A DNA stretch of 64,000 nucleotides from Paludibacter sp. (GCA_019163375.1 JAFLKK010000004.1:620001-684000), one strand, 5' to 3'; counted from the first letter of the stretch, positions 8,516-18,611 are shown. The notes: generated by a model not told the origin, from the sequence alone. Numbers and translations are program-made.

Positions 8516-10645
8516 TTAGCGTAACAAGGTCACCGATCCTTTCTTTGTTTGTTGCTGATTATTTTTGTCGATATAACTTGCCGTATAAAAATAAGTGTCG
8601 CTATCCATGTCTTTACCATTATATTTTCCGTCCCAACCGGTATTCCCACTGTAAAGTAGCATTCCATTTCTGTCATAAATCAATATTTTGATGCCTTCCA
8701 TCAACAAATCATTTATACCATCTCCATTGGGTGTAAACACGTTGGGGAAGAATGGCACAATTTCTAACGACTTAACGGTCTCTGTGAAACAACCCACTGC
8801 ATTAGTCGCTTTAAGTGTAACTTTATATTCCAAATCAGCATTTAATACGCCACTGTATCGGTGCTGAATAATTGTACCTGTTTCGAAACTTCCATCTCCC
8901 ATCTCCCAGTTGTATTCAACATTGGGTTTCGGCCCTACCACGAAACATTTGAGTATGCTGCGCCTCGCATCAACCGAAGGGTTTAACATGATAAAGTTAG
9001 ATTCGGGAAGTGCCACCTCATCAATGTTTACACTAACAGACTGTTCACAGCCTATGGGACTTAAACCGGCCACTGTGTACAGACCGGGTTTCTTTACATA
9101 AATCGAACTCGTTGTCTCTCCGGTACTCCATTGGTAAGTTATTGCTCCCGAAGCTGTTAATTGGATGCTGTCACCATAACAAAAAGCTGTTGGCCCATCT
9201 ACAGTCAGTTGCCATTGGGGTTCTTCCCGTACCGATAATGGTATTTGAGCAACACAGCCGGAACTCGAATACCCTATCAGCCAAATATCTTCCGGAGTAT
9301 CTACCACCAGAGAATCGGCTATAGAAATAATCGCTCCATCTTTAAACCATTCGTACCTGTACGCTCCGTATGCTTTTAATGTCGTCTTTTTATTTGCACA
9401 GTAAAAACGGCTTCCGGTTGTTCCCACTAAATCGGATGAAAACGAATCAATCTCTTTTTGCAACATATCAACGCAGGAAGAGGGTGGGTTACTTACCTGT
9501 AAACTTACCTTGTGTACCCCGGAGGTGGTGTAAGTATGTATCGGGTTCTTATCGGTAGAAGTAGTTCCGTCGCCAAAATCCCAAAGATAGCTGAGCGTAC
9601 CTTTAGTTGTTGTAGATAAATCAGTAAACTGAACGCTGTTTGTATTACACCCAACCAGCGAACTAGTGAAATTAGCTTTAGGTACATATCGTTCGGTTTT
9701 AGCCTTCAACGCAACAGTACAGCCTGTTTCAGATGTCATATTACATGTAAATTCCTTACCCTCAGTCGGATTGGATATTGATAAATTTTGATTTGTACCT
9801 ACAATAATCCCTGAGTCATCAATCCATGAGTATTTAAAACCTGCCGGAGCAGTGAGTGTAGCATTCAAGTCAGCTTCGCAATAGTTGATGATAATATTTA
9901 ATGGATGACATTCTGCTACAAAATAAGCATAACCATAGTGCGCTCCCCGGGTACAATCTCCGGCCATAAATTCAATAGAAATGGTTTTCCCGATATAAGC
10001 TGAAAGGTCTGCGCCCACAGCAGTCCAATCACGCCAAAAAATAGGATTGGCCGTACCTCCGAATGGATAATAGGTTTGAAAATTATTGATTTTTGCATCA
10101 GAAGCATATACATCGTAATTGGAACAATTTTTAATTGTATCGCCTTTATCATCAAATAAAGTAACTTTAAAACGAGGCTCCTCAAATTTAGCATGCTTCG
10201 CTTTTGGTTCTTCTGTTTTTGGATCTTCCAGCACAACTGCAAATTTATATACCAGAAGTGCATTGCTTTGGTCTACTTTAAGCTTGTAAGACAAACTTTC
10301 CATTAATCCCCCCTTAATTACCACTCCATTTTTTACTTCTCCACCTAATTTGGCCGAATATTTTGAACCAGAAGGTATAATCTTGAGTTTTCTACCTGTA
10401 TTTGGGTCATAAGCATTCGTATCTGTCATTATGCTATGACGCCCATTGACAATGTTAGATATCTTAGGGCTGGTTAAATTGATATTCGCCGAATCGGTTC
10501 TCAGAACCCAGGTATATCCGGTCCAATTTGTAAAATTCCCCTGTTCAAATCCAATGTTCTGGCAAAAAAGATTGCTACTGTACGTAAACATTACAGCAAA
10601 GAAGAAAAAGAAATAATATAGAAAAAAAGACTTCTTTCTTTTCAT
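8516..10645 (-). CDS. T9SS type B cargo protein with PKD domains (CHU_C), paralogue
   Basis: 709 residues, collinear with the product of 6226: signal peptide, N-terminal FEQGNFTNWTGYTW domain, PKD repeats (LWDFGDGTT near residue 350, NWEMGDGSF near residue 590) and a C-terminal CHU_C domain with FFPNVFTPNGDGINDLL and final KKGSVTLLR. Divergence is substantial in the middle but the ends are strongly conserved, indicating an older tandem duplication. It may share the single PorP/SprF protein at 5265 as its surface anchor. Its own promoter candidate is at 10730-10737. I assign no binding or enzymatic activity. Confidence 0.9.
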   Translation of the reverse strand: MKRKKSFFLYYFFFFFAVMFTYSSNLFCQNIGFEQGNFTNWTGYTWVLRTDSANINLTSPKISNIVNGRHSIMTDTNAYDPNTGRKLKIIPSGSKYSAKLGGEVKNGVVIKGGLMESLSYKLKVDQSNALLVYKFAVVLEDPKTEEPKAKHAKFEEPRFKVTLFDDKGDTIKNCSNYDVYASDAKINNFQTYYPFGGTANPIFWRDWTAVGADLSAYIGKTISIEFMAGDCTRGAHYGYAYFVAECHPLNIIINYCEADLNATLTAPAGFKYSWIDDSGIIVGTNQNLSISNPTEGKEFTCNMTSETGCTVALKAKTERYVPKANFTSSLVGCNTNSVQFTDLSTTTKGTLSYLWDFGDGTTSTDKNPIHTYTTSGVHKVSLQVSNPPSSCVDMLQKEIDSFSSDLVGTTGSRFYCANKKTTLKAYGAYRYEWFKDGAIISIADSLVVDTPEDIWLIGYSSSGCVAQIPLSVREEPQWQLTVDGPTAFCYGDSIQLTASGAITYQWSTGETTSSIYVKKPGLYTVAGLSPIGCEQSVSVNIDEVALPESNFIMLNPSVDARRSILKCFVVGPKPNVEYNWEMGDGSFETGTIIQHRYSGVLNADLEYKVTLKATNAVGCFTETVKSLEIVPFFPNVFTPNGDGINDLLMEGIKILIYDRNGMLLYSGNTGWDGKYNGKDMDSDTYFYTASYIDKNNQQQTKKGSVTLLR

Positions 10646-10729
10646 AATTTAATCAATAGTCTGGCTATAGAGTCGAAATGGTGTAATCTCGGAAGTTAGG
10701 AAATAAATGAAACACTCAGCAATTAAAAG

Positions 10730-10737
10730 CAAAGATA
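10730..10737 (-). promoter_or_regulatory. Candidate -7 element, CHU_C gene at 8516
   Basis: CAAAGATA (TATCTTTG on the minus strand), about 90 bp before the start at 10645, within the 26-bp segment duplicated at 8427-8452. Confidence 0.55.
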
Positions 10738-10893
10738 GTTATTTGTAATTTATTTAAACAAGTCTCATGTTAAACTTGTAGCATCAACTGCTACATTATT
10801 CAATCTAAATAACTAAAACAGTAATTATTTCCCACTATACAACGATTAACAACAACTTCTATATACTAGAATGATTTCTCACAATAAAAAAAA

Positions 10894-10923
10894 CGGGGAA
10901 CGATCCTTTCGAATTGTTCCCCG
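10894..10923 (-). terminator. Terminator of the M16 protease gene
   Basis: CGGGGAACGAT-CCTTTCGA-ATTGTTCCCCG forms an 11-bp stem with one G-U pair. A run of As on the plus strand just before it supplies the U-tract for minus-strand RNA. It lies 23 bp past the stop of the M16 gene. Confidence 0.8.
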
Positions 10924-10945
10924 CCTTATTCCCCATACTAAATTA

Positions 10946-13750
10946 CTATTCAGCCGGACTCATTACCACTTCTATAACATTGCCTTGCGATACAAGGTTT
11001 TTCAACGTTGCCTGAACGGTAGTAGGGGTTAATGCTTCAACCGATGCTTTGTAATCATCTACCATGTTTATTTTATCCTGATAGTAACGCTCTACTGCTG
11101 CTTTCCACCAACCGTTTTCAGCCACATCCTCGGTATATTTTTTCAACATGTTTTCTTTTACTTTTTGCAAATCATCTACACGGGGGCCATTGGCTACAAT
11201 TTCGGTAACTTCGGCATGAATTATACCCATCAGTTTGGATTGTTTTGCAGGATCAGTATCGAATTGCATCATTAGGGTTGCTTCTTGTACCGGTATGTTA
11301 TTAATACTTCCACGAACACCGACGCCGTATGATCCTCCTTCTTTTTCACGGATACTCTCCAGATAACGAATATTCAAAATGTTGCCAATAGCAGTCATCA
11401 ACGTGCGATTAGTCAGGTTGTAAGGCATTGCAGCTGTGTAGACAATTAAGTTCGAAGCCTTTTTTACTTTCATCTCTTTGGTGAAATAATTATTGACTTT
11501 ACCCTTTGGTCTGCGAATATTGTTGTCGGTGTATTTTTCAATACCGGCCTTTGTTTTCAAACCTCCTAAATAAGTACAAATTGTATTTTTTACCGCTTCA
11601 TTTGCCGGATCAATATTTCCGGTAAATATAAATGTGAAATCAGAAGGCATTGCAAAACGCTCTTTGAAAATGGCCAATGCTTTGTCCTGATTTACCAAAT
11701 CCATTGTTTTTAGATCCACGATTATGGTACGTGGACTATGACTTGTTACAGTTTTGTTGATTGAGTCGGAAAAAGCCTTCCGTGGGTCGGTAGCGCTATT
11801 GGCCAAACTAGCCCGATAACCGTTCATCATGGCAGCAAAAGCATTATCATCTTTACGAGGAGCTGTGAAGTTAAGATATACCAATTGCATCATGGTTTCA
11901 AAATCAGAAACAGACGAATTACCTGTGAATCCTTCTTTGTAACCATCAATCCATGGACTTACCGAAGCTATCTTCCCGGTTAGAATCTTACCTAGGTCGA
12001 TAGACGAATAGTCGCCCAGTCCGTTGTTGCTGACAATTCCACCTGCTAATACGCCCGAAGGAAGATCAGCTACATTTACTTTCGACAAACCTCCATCGCT
12101 ATATGCTGAAAGTAAAATCTCATCTTTCTTAAAAGTCGTTGGTTTGAAAATCACTTTCACACCATTGCTTAGAGTCCATTCGGTTGTTCCCAAAGATTTA
12201 TTTTGTCCAACTTTTGCAACTTTACCGGCTTTCGGTACTATGTTGATCAACGGTTTATTCAGATTTTCTTCTACTTTAGCAGTCAACTCAGCCTTTTTGG
12301 CAGCAGCTATTGCATTAAGAATGGCCTCTTTACCTGGTATTTTTACAGCCTCCTTGTCGGGTGCAGCAATGGATACAATCAGATTACTATCTGTTACATA
12401 CGATTTTGCAAGTTGATTTACCATTTCCAGTTTTAATTGAGGCACCATGGCTTTTGTAGTATTGTACTCCCACTCAATCCCTGGAATCACTTCCTGAACT
12501 AAGAAATTCCGCACGTATTCTCTAACTAAATTATTGTTTATCTGATTATCACGCTCGTTATACGCTTTTTCCATTGTTTTGAGGAAATCGGTTTTTGCAC
12601 GTTCCAATTCAGAGTTGGTAAATCCAAAACGTTTAATTTTTTCACCTTCAAGCAATAATGCATTTAAGCCTTCCAACTCTTTTCCTTCTTTAGGCAAAGC
12701 CAACAGTTGAAAAGCATCTTTCGATTTCACAAGCTCGCCATAGTAAGCATATGCTTCTACAAATGGTGCATCAGCCTGTTGTGTAATCTCTTCGAAGCGA
12801 TAACCGATCATTTTTGAAATCAAGGTATTGGCAACTCCAAAAAAGTAACCATTCATCGATAATTTTACATCTGTTGGTAAAACATCGTGCTTGTATTCCA
12901 GCTCTATTTGAGTCATACGTGCTTCTTTGTCTTTTACAATCGACACAATTGGTTCGGCGTTGTCAAGTATTGGATAAACAGGGCGTTCGCCGGCATTTTC
13001 TTTCTTCGGTATATCCGCAAAAAGAGCTTTAATCTTCGCTTCTACTTTGTCTACATCCACATCTCCTACGATCAATATTGCCTGTAAATCCGGACGATAC
13101 CATTTTTTATAATAGTCGCGAATGGTTTGATGCGTGAAATTATTGATAATAGCAGTATCCCCAATTACATCACGCTTAGCATATTGCGAACCCGGATATT
13201 TCAATTTGCTCGACTCTTTCCACATACGTCTTTCCGGACCTGCACCCTGACGCCATTCTTCACGTATCACACCCCGCTCATCATCTATTTCTTTTCCATC
13301 CAACGTGATAAAGCTTGACCAGTCGTGAAGTACCAACAAGGCACTATCAATAATCCCGTCGCGGGTTGTGGGTACATCCGATAAGTTGTAAACTGTTTCA
13401 TCCTGAGCTGTATATGCGTTAATATTGCTTCCAAACTTCACACCTATCGATTCGAAATAGTTGATAATTCCTTTTCCCGGATAATTTTTCGTTCCATTAA
13501 AAGCCATGTGCTCAAGGAAGTGAGCCAGCCCGTTTTGGTTGTCCATTTCTAAAATTGCACCCACATTTTGGGCTATGTAAAACTCAGCCCGATCTTTAGG
13601 CTTCTGATTGGCACGTATATAATACGTCAATCCGTTATCTAACTTCCCCCAACGCACCTTCGTGTCTACGGGTATCGGTTGTGCTGAAGCGTTTGCTGCC
13701 AAAACGAGCAGTAAACAAATAGAAATCAATCTACAAAAATTCTTTTTCAT
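10946..13750 (-). CDS. M16 family zinc metallopeptidase (insulinase-like), exported
   Basis: 934 residues. Signal peptide to about residue 24 (ANASAQ), then an active M16 half with the inverted zinc motif HFLEH at residues 77-81 and the distal glutamates in DDERGVIREEW. A second, catalytically degenerate half makes up the C-terminal part, as usual in full-length pitrilysin/insulinase-type enzymes of 900-950 residues. It probably degrades peptides in the periplasm. I placed the start at MKKNFCRL (13750), which begins a proper signal peptide; a frame from 13786 adds 12 unlikely residues. It appears monocistronic, with a terminator immediately downstream. Confidence 0.9.
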   Translation of the reverse strand: MKKNFCRLISICLLLVLAANASAQPIPVDTKVRWGKLDNGLTYYIRANQKPKDRAEFYIAQNVGAILEMDNQNGLAHFLEHMAFNGTKNYPGKGIINYFESIGVKFGSNINAYTAQDETVYNLSDVPTTRDGIIDSALLVLHDWSSFITLDGKEIDDERGVIREEWRQGAGPERRMWKESSKLKYPGSQYAKRDVIGDTAIINNFTHQTIRDYYKKWYRPDLQAILIVGDVDVDKVEAKIKALFADIPKKENAGERPVYPILDNAEPIVSIVKDKEARMTQIELEYKHDVLPTDVKLSMNGYFFGVANTLISKMIGYRFEEITQQADAPFVEAYAYYGELVKSKDAFQLLALPKEGKELEGLNALLLEGEKIKRFGFTNSELERAKTDFLKTMEKAYNERDNQINNNLVREYVRNFLVQEVIPGIEWEYNTTKAMVPQLKLEMVNQLAKSYVTDSNLIVSIAAPDKEAVKIPGKEAILNAIAAAKKAELTAKVEENLNKPLINIVPKAGKVAKVGQNKSLGTTEWTLSNGVKVIFKPTTFKKDEILLSAYSDGGLSKVNVADLPSGVLAGGIVSNNGLGDYSSIDLGKILTGKIASVSPWIDGYKEGFTGNSSVSDFETMMQLVYLNFTAPRKDDNAFAAMMNGYRASLANSATDPRKAFSDSINKTVTSHSPRTIIVDLKTMDLVNQDKALAIFKERFAMPSDFTFIFTGNIDPANEAVKNTICTYLGGLKTKAGIEKYTDNNIRRPKGKVNNYFTKEMKVKKASNLIVYTAAMPYNLTNRTLMTAIGNILNIRYLESIREKEGGSYGVGVRGSINNIPVQEATLMMQFDTDPAKQSKLMGIIHAEVTEIVANGPRVDDLQKVKENMLKKYTEDVAENGWWKAAVERYYQDKINMVDDYKASVEALTPTTVQATLKNLVSQGNVIEVVMSPAE

Positions 13751-13896
13751 ATTAAAACAGTTAGCGAGAATTAGTTTTTCGGACACGCCGATTTTTATTT
13801 AGTAAAAATGAATTACAAAGGAAAGTAAAATTATTGAGTTAACAAAAAAATTATTGTTTTTTTGCATTCATGTATAATTCACTGATTAGTTCTATG

Positions 13897-13904
13897 TATT
13901 TTTG
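13897..13904 (+). promoter_or_regulatory. Candidate -7 element for msrC
   Basis: TATTTTTG matches TAnnTTTG; the start codon follows 23 bp later, leaving a leader of about 15-20 nt. Confidence 0.55.
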
Positions 13905-13926
13905 CACTAAATAAATTAAAACCAAT

Positions 13927-14412
13927 ATGGCAGAAGAATTGTTTATCGAAAAAGAGGTATCTAAAAAGGAAAAGTATGAAGCACTACTACCACAATTAAA
14001 AGCTTTGGTGGATGGAGAGCCTGATTTAATTGCCAATTTAGCCAACCTATCGGCAGCGCTGCATGAGGTTTTTGCATGGTGGTGGGTCGGGTTTTATTGG
14101 GTAAAAGCGGATGAGTTGGTATTGGGACCTTTTCAGGGACCAATTGCATGTACGCGCATTCGCTTTGGTAAAGGAGTGTGTGGTACGGCGTGGAAAGAGC
14201 AAAAAAGCCTGTTAGTGCCCGACGTGAATGCTTTTGCAGGGCATATTGCTTGCAGCAGTAGCTCTGTGTCCGAAATAGTGGTGCCGATCGTCGATGTTCA
14301 TCAAACCGTTGTTGGCGTATTGGATGTGGACAGTGAGAAATACGATACTCTTGACGAAACAGATGTGCATTATCTGGAATTGATTTGTGAACTGATAAGC
14401 ACTAAGCTATAA
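13927..14412 (+). CDS. msrC: Free methionine-(R)-sulfoxide reductase (GAF domain)
   Basis: A single GAF domain of 161 residues. The three conserved cysteines are Cys75 (GPIACTRI), Cys85 (GKGVCGTAW) and Cys109 (GHIACSSSS), with the same 10- and 24-residue spacing as the catalytic set of E. coli fRMsr. The enzyme reduces free Met-R-sulfoxide to methionine, with thioredoxin as usual reductant, and so repairs oxidised methionine in the cytoplasm. The family is normally 150-165 residues, so the gene is complete. It is divergent from the M16 protease gene and convergent with the acyl-CoA synthetase gene, with a shared terminator between. Confidence 0.93.
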   Translation: MAEELFIEKEVSKKEKYEALLPQLKALVDGEPDLIANLANLSAALHEVFAWWWVGFYWVKADELVLGPFQGPIACTRIRFGKGVCGTAWKEQKSLLVPDVNAFAGHIACSSSSVSEIVVPIVDVHQTVVGVLDVDSEKYDTLDETDVHYLELICELISTKL

Positions 14413-14418
14413 AATACC

Positions 14419-14449
14419 GAAAGCCCGGAATCTATAACCCCGGGCTTTC
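14419..14449. terminator. Bidirectional terminator between msrC and acyl-CoA synthetase gene
   Basis: GAAAGCCCGG-(11 nt)-CCGGGCTTTC, a 10-bp perfect stem in the 62-bp gap between convergent genes. Confidence 0.8.
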
Positions 14450-14474
14450 GCATTCTTTCTATTATTTAGCAAAA

Positions 14475-16379
14475 TCAGCTTATAGCATGAATATTTTCAT
14501 CATTATCAATATTCTTTGCCCCACCCGAATATAAATTTTCAATTCTATTCGCATAACGCTCCTCTACTTTGGCACGCATAATCTTCATCGTGCTGTTCAC
14601 TAATCCATTTTGTTCGGTAAATGGCTCTCCTATAACGGCAACAGCAGCCGGCAACCACCGTTCCGGAAACATACCCTCGTATTTCCCGCCCTTGCGATAT
14701 TCATTTATTTCCCGTTGTAGTTTATTTAAAGCTAATTGCTTTGCTTCACGTGTTTCCCAAGCGAGATGGGGCTTCTTGCGATGAACATAGCGTTTCAGAG
14801 CCTCTTTATTGGCAACGATTAGTGCCGTAGTGTATGGATTTTGATTGTTGTAAAGCACTACCTGATCAATAAAATGAGAATTATCCGACAAGGATTCTTC
14901 AATACCCTCCGGACTGTATTTTTCACCATCGCTCGATATCAGTAAACTTTTAAAACGGCCTACAACATACAAAAAACCATCATTATCCATATACCCCATA
15001 TCACCGGTGTGCAACCAACCGTCAACAACAGTTTCGGCAGTCGCTTTATCATTTTTGTAATAACCCAGCATTACATTCTCACCTTTAATTACAATCTCAC
15101 CTTTCTCGTAATTGGGCAACTCCTTCCCGTCTAAATCGCATATTTTTAATTCCATCGGTTTCACCAGATAACCGGACGAACCTAATTTATGATTTGCCAA
15201 CCCATTGGACGAAATAATCGGTGTTGCTTCGCTTAGTCCGTAACCTTGAAACATAGGAATACCGATGGCATAATAAAAACGCTGTAAGTCAATGTCAAGC
15301 AATGCGCCACCACCAATAAAGAAATCGAGCTGCCCTCCAAAACCTTCTCTGATCTTAGCGAAAATTATCTTGTCGAACAATGCTAACAATGGCTTTTTAA
15401 GAATTTGGAACCCTTCCCCTTTATTAAACCCTTCCTTGTTGTACGAATATGACATTTTCAAAGCCGTATTAAACAGCCAATTTACAACAGCCCCTTGCGA
15501 ACGAATGCTACTTTCAATATTTTTCTTGAAACTTTTAGCCAATGCGGGAACGCTAAGCAACAAATTCGGCTTTAATTCTTTAATGTTTAGCGGTATGTTT
15601 TTCAATGTTTCCATACCTGTTTTACCACTTTGTACAGTTCCCACACTGGCTCCCGAAGCCATAAAACTATAAAAGCCTGCCACATGTGCAAAACAGTGAT
15701 CCAGAGGTAGAATAAGCAGCGTGCGGTAAGTGGTTGGTATGGTCATCAGTGTGAGCGCTTGCTCCACATTTGCAGTGTAGTTCCGGTGACTAAGCAATAT
15801 ACCTTTGGGATCGGCGGTGGTACCGGACGTATAACTGATATTGGCAATATCATCGGGTTGTATTGCTTTTGAGCGCTCTTCAACAATAGTAGGGTGGGAT
15901 AGAAGGTGTTTTTTTCCCGTTGCAATCAATTCAGTAAGGCTTATTTCTTTGTCCTCATATTCTAGCTGGTCATCAAAAACAATTACTTTTTTTATTTGTG
16001 GCAATGCACCAACAATAAGACGAATTTTTTTCAATTGACCCGCTGATACCAATACATATTGCGTCTCGGAATGAATGAGTCGAAATATCAAGTCATTACT
16101 TTCTTCCAATTTTATGGATAGTGGTACATTCACCGCACCTGTATGCAATATACCCAACTCGCCAATAATCCATGCATTTCTACCTTCCGACAGAAGTGCT
16201 ACTTTATCGCCAACCTCCACTCCAAGTTCAATTAAGCCTGCAGCCAGTAAATGCGTTTGATGTTTTACCTCAGAATAAGTAGTGGCCTGAAATTCAGCGT
16301 TTGTTTTTTCCCATAAAAATGGGTTGTCTGCGTACTTCTCTACGCTTTGGTTCAGTAAATCAATAATTGTGGGTTTCAT
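14475..16379 (-). CDS. Long-chain fatty acid-CoA ligase family protein (AMP-binding)
   Basis: 634 residues of the ANL adenylate-forming superfamily. Motifs in order: the P-loop YTSGTTADPKGILLSH near residues 184-199, GYGLSEATP near residue 380, and the hinge region GWLHTGDMGYMDNDGF followed by VVGRFKSLLI near residue 480. The length and FadD15-like layout point to long-chain acyl-CoA synthetase, which activates fatty acids to acyl-CoA through an acyl-AMP intermediate. No clear membrane segment was seen. It is a single gene facing msrC; chain-length preference cannot be read from the sequence. Confidence 0.88.
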   Translation of the reverse strand: MKPTIIDLLNQSVEKYADNPFLWEKTNAEFQATTYSEVKHQTHLLAAGLIELGVEVGDKVALLSEGRNAWIIGELGILHTGAVNVPLSIKLEESNDLIFRLIHSETQYVLVSAGQLKKIRLIVGALPQIKKVIVFDDQLEYEDKEISLTELIATGKKHLLSHPTIVEERSKAIQPDDIANISYTSGTTADPKGILLSHRNYTANVEQALTLMTIPTTYRTLLILPLDHCFAHVAGFYSFMASGASVGTVQSGKTGMETLKNIPLNIKELKPNLLLSVPALAKSFKKNIESSIRSQGAVVNWLFNTALKMSYSYNKEGFNKGEGFQILKKPLLALFDKIIFAKIREGFGGQLDFFIGGGALLDIDLQRFYYAIGIPMFQGYGLSEATPIISSNGLANHKLGSSGYLVKPMELKICDLDGKELPNYEKGEIVIKGENVMLGYYKNDKATAETVVDGWLHTGDMGYMDNDGFLYVVGRFKSLLISSDGEKYSPEGIEESLSDNSHFIDQVVLYNNQNPYTTALIVANKEALKRYVHRKKPHLAWETREAKQLALNKLQREINEYRKGGKYEGMFPERWLPAAVAVIGEPFTEQNGLVNSTMKIMRAKVEERYANRIENLYSGGAKNIDNDENIHAIS

Positions 16380-16498
16380 TGGATCGATTTTTATTTGTAG
16401 AAACTAATGTATAATCAGTTTCATGGATCATTGTATTTAATTGTAATCTTGGTTAATACAATATAATTGCAGAATAAATGGTTTGTATTATAACTACA

Positions 16499-16537
16499 AA
16501 CGCAACAAAACCCATTTTGTTGGGATATTGTTGCGTT
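16499..16537 (-). terminator. Possible terminator downstream of first OmpA-family gene
   Basis: CGCAACA (16501-16507) pairs with TGTTGCG (16529-16535), and CCC with GGG inside. It lies 23 bp past the stop at 16560. The stem is interrupted and there is no clear U-tract, so this is tentative. Confidence 0.35.
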
Positions 16538-16559
16538 CTATAAGTTTAATAAATCAATA

Positions 16560-18170
16560 TCAGTTGCTAAAGAAGAAATCGCATCGTCTGTTTGGACGAT
16601 ATTTCACGCGTGGCTCGATAATTTTTCCTTTTCCATTCGCAATAATTCTGTCGGGAGATATTTTCCACATTTTCACCAATTCTGCTTTCACTCTGTCAGA
16701 TCTGCGTTGGCTCAGTTGATTATTGTAAGGACTATTTCCTAAATAGTCGCAATAGCCTCTTACTTCTACTATTAATGAAGGATCGGCATGCATTTTAAAG
16801 GCAATTTTACTTATATCTTCCAATGCGTCATCATCCAGATCGGTACGGTCGAAGGCAAAGTAGACGGTTGGAACATTATCAAAACTGATTGAATTGCTTC
16901 CGTAATCAGCAGGTAAATAATTATCTGCTACTGTGTTTGTCCCCTTTTTGTTTTTACCAGGGCTTGTGCTGGAATTGCTTGAGGCTTCTCCCGTTCCGCT
17001 AGGTCCTCTGTCACCTTTCTCCCCTTTTTCGCCTCTTGGACCTCTGTCACCTTTATCTCCTTTGATAGTTTTAATTCCACCTACACTTGTAGTGCCACTA
17101 AAATTGTAAGGACTGGTTCCATTGTTTCCAACATTAGTCCTGTCTGTAGTATTAGCATTATCTTCGTTGGAATTATTCAATTGGTCATTTTGGCCGGGAT
17201 TTCTGTTCACATCTTGCGAAGCATACGAAATAGGCAATGCTTTACCCCAAAAATCAACAGGAGTATTGGCCGGTGTGTTCGAATCTTTGTCACGGTGATC
17301 AGGGACTCCATCCGCGTCACTATCCGGACCATCATTCGACAAGAACAACGAAAGTGAGTCCAATCTGCGGTCATGAGCATCTACTCTCTTCTCTAATTTT
17401 TTTAATGATTTATCTAAACCGTTCACTTTGTCCATGGCTTGTTTAGCAAGGTCCATAGCTTTATTTGGTTCAAATTCATCCATTGTAATATTTCTCAAGT
17501 GTTTTTTGCGTCCACCTGCATTAATTTTATAACGCATAGCCAACGAAACGATACCGATGTAATCGTTTGTAACACCTTTAAAGTTCAAGTAAGGAACACC
17601 TTCCAGATTATCATTGGTAAATGCGCGGTAATGCCCCTTAACTCCAAAAGCAAACTGCTGACTGAAATTGTATTCCAGTAACAATGTAATGGGCATAGCG
17701 CTGGTTATAACCGGCTTAATCAAAGCAACCTGAGGTGAGTTTACGGGATCGGGATACTTAAAGTTGGAATTGAAAATCGCGAAACCCATTCCAATGGTTC
17801 CGTTTACTGTGAATTTGGATTTGCTTTGCGGAAATATCATCTTCGTAAAGTTGATAGTGGCACTTAAATCCGTATTATTCAGATCGGTTTTGAAGTAAGC
17901 TATTTGATTGGTACCAGTAAACGGTAGATGGTAATAATCTACGCTAAGACCCCAGATAGGAGTTAGGGCATATTCAAGCGTACCTCCGTATGTAATATCT
18001 TGTAATGATTTTGGAATAAATCCTGAAGAGGTGGGAGCTAAATCACCGAAGAAAAATTGATTAACCCCGTATTCTACTGAAACAGACCATTTCGAGAACT
18101 TCCTACTAGCTGCGTAGCTGGTAGAAGCAACTGAAATTGCGAGGATTAATACTACTATTTTATTTTTCAT
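16560..18170 (-). CDS. OmpA-family outer-membrane protein with collagen-like segment
   Basis: 536 residues. Signal peptide ending near SYAAS, an N-terminal beta-barrel-like region (about 25-225), a coiled segment, an acidic thrombospondin type 3-like calcium motif (DSDADGVPDHRDKDS), an Asn/Thr-rich linker, eight Gly-X-Y triplets near residues 368-393 (GDKGDRGPRGEKGEKG...), and a C-terminal OmpA domain with VYFAFDRTDLDDDAL and NQLSQRRSDRVKAEL that should bind peptidoglycan. The collagen-like stretch is absent from the paralogue at 18612. The start is MKNKIVVL at 18170; an upstream frame to 18206 lacks a signal peptide. A candidate promoter is at 18229-18236. Confidence 0.88.
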   Translation of the reverse strand: MKNKIVVLILAISVASTSYAASRKFSKWSVSVEYGVNQFFFGDLAPTSSGFIPKSLQDITYGGTLEYALTPIWGLSVDYYHLPFTGTNQIAYFKTDLNNTDLSATINFTKMIFPQSKSKFTVNGTIGMGFAIFNSNFKYPDPVNSPQVALIKPVITSAMPITLLLEYNFSQQFAFGVKGHYRAFTNDNLEGVPYLNFKGVTNDYIGIVSLAMRYKINAGGRKKHLRNITMDEFEPNKAMDLAKQAMDKVNGLDKSLKKLEKRVDAHDRRLDSLSLFLSNDGPDSDADGVPDHRDKDSNTPANTPVDFWGKALPISYASQDVNRNPGQNDQLNNSNEDNANTTDRTNVGNNGTSPYNFSGTTSVGGIKTIKGDKGDRGPRGEKGEKGDRGPSGTGEASSNSSTSPGKNKKGTNTVADNYLPADYGSNSISFDNVPTVYFAFDRTDLDDDALEDISKIAFKMHADPSLIVEVRGYCDYLGNSPYNNQLSQRRSDRVKAELVKMWKISPDRIIANGKGKIIEPRVKYRPNRRCDFFFSN

Positions 18171-18611
18171 ACGGCTAAAGTTATAACTTTGAAAGTAGAT
18201 ATTCACCTAAATTCATTCTAATAAAGCCCAAAGTTAAGAATATATTTTAGTAGTGCGTTTTTAAGAACTAATAAATATATTACATTTTATTACACATACA
18301 TGTAATTTTATGTGTAAGTGGCTGCAATTCATGTTTTTATTCGTATTGCCCGAGAATAAAAGAACTTGCATTAAAAAATGATAATAAATAGAAAATTAGC
18401 TGGTTAAACTGAATTTAACTATAATATATCTTAAACTTTAGGAATAAAGGGATTTGTGAATGTTGTAGTAATTAATGCTACAAAAAACTAGCCAGGTAAC
18501 TACAAAACTCATACCAAAAACAACATGAATCCAATTTGATATGCAACAAAAATGCTATCTTGCTCTCGAATTATTCAACTTAATCTGATAATAAACCTAT
18601 GCTTGCTCAAT
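18171..18611. other. AT-rich gap between OmpA paralogues
   Basis: 441 bp without a gene. Apart from the minus-strand -7 element CAAAGTTA at 18229-18236 (59 bp before the start at 18170), I see no structured repeat, terminator or RNA gene. Confidence 0.55.
18229..18236 (-). promoter_or_regulatory. Candidate -7 element, OmpA-family gene at 16560
   Basis: CAAAGTTA (TAACTTTG on the minus strand) at a normal distance from the start at 18170. Confidence 0.45.

Larger units (their letters stand above)
10646..10945. other. Intergenic region, promoter plus terminator
   Basis: 300 bp without a gene. It contains the promoter of the CHU_C gene at 8516 (10730-10737) and the terminator of the M16 gene (10894-10923). 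The rest is AT-rich with no recognisable structure. Confidence 0.6.
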
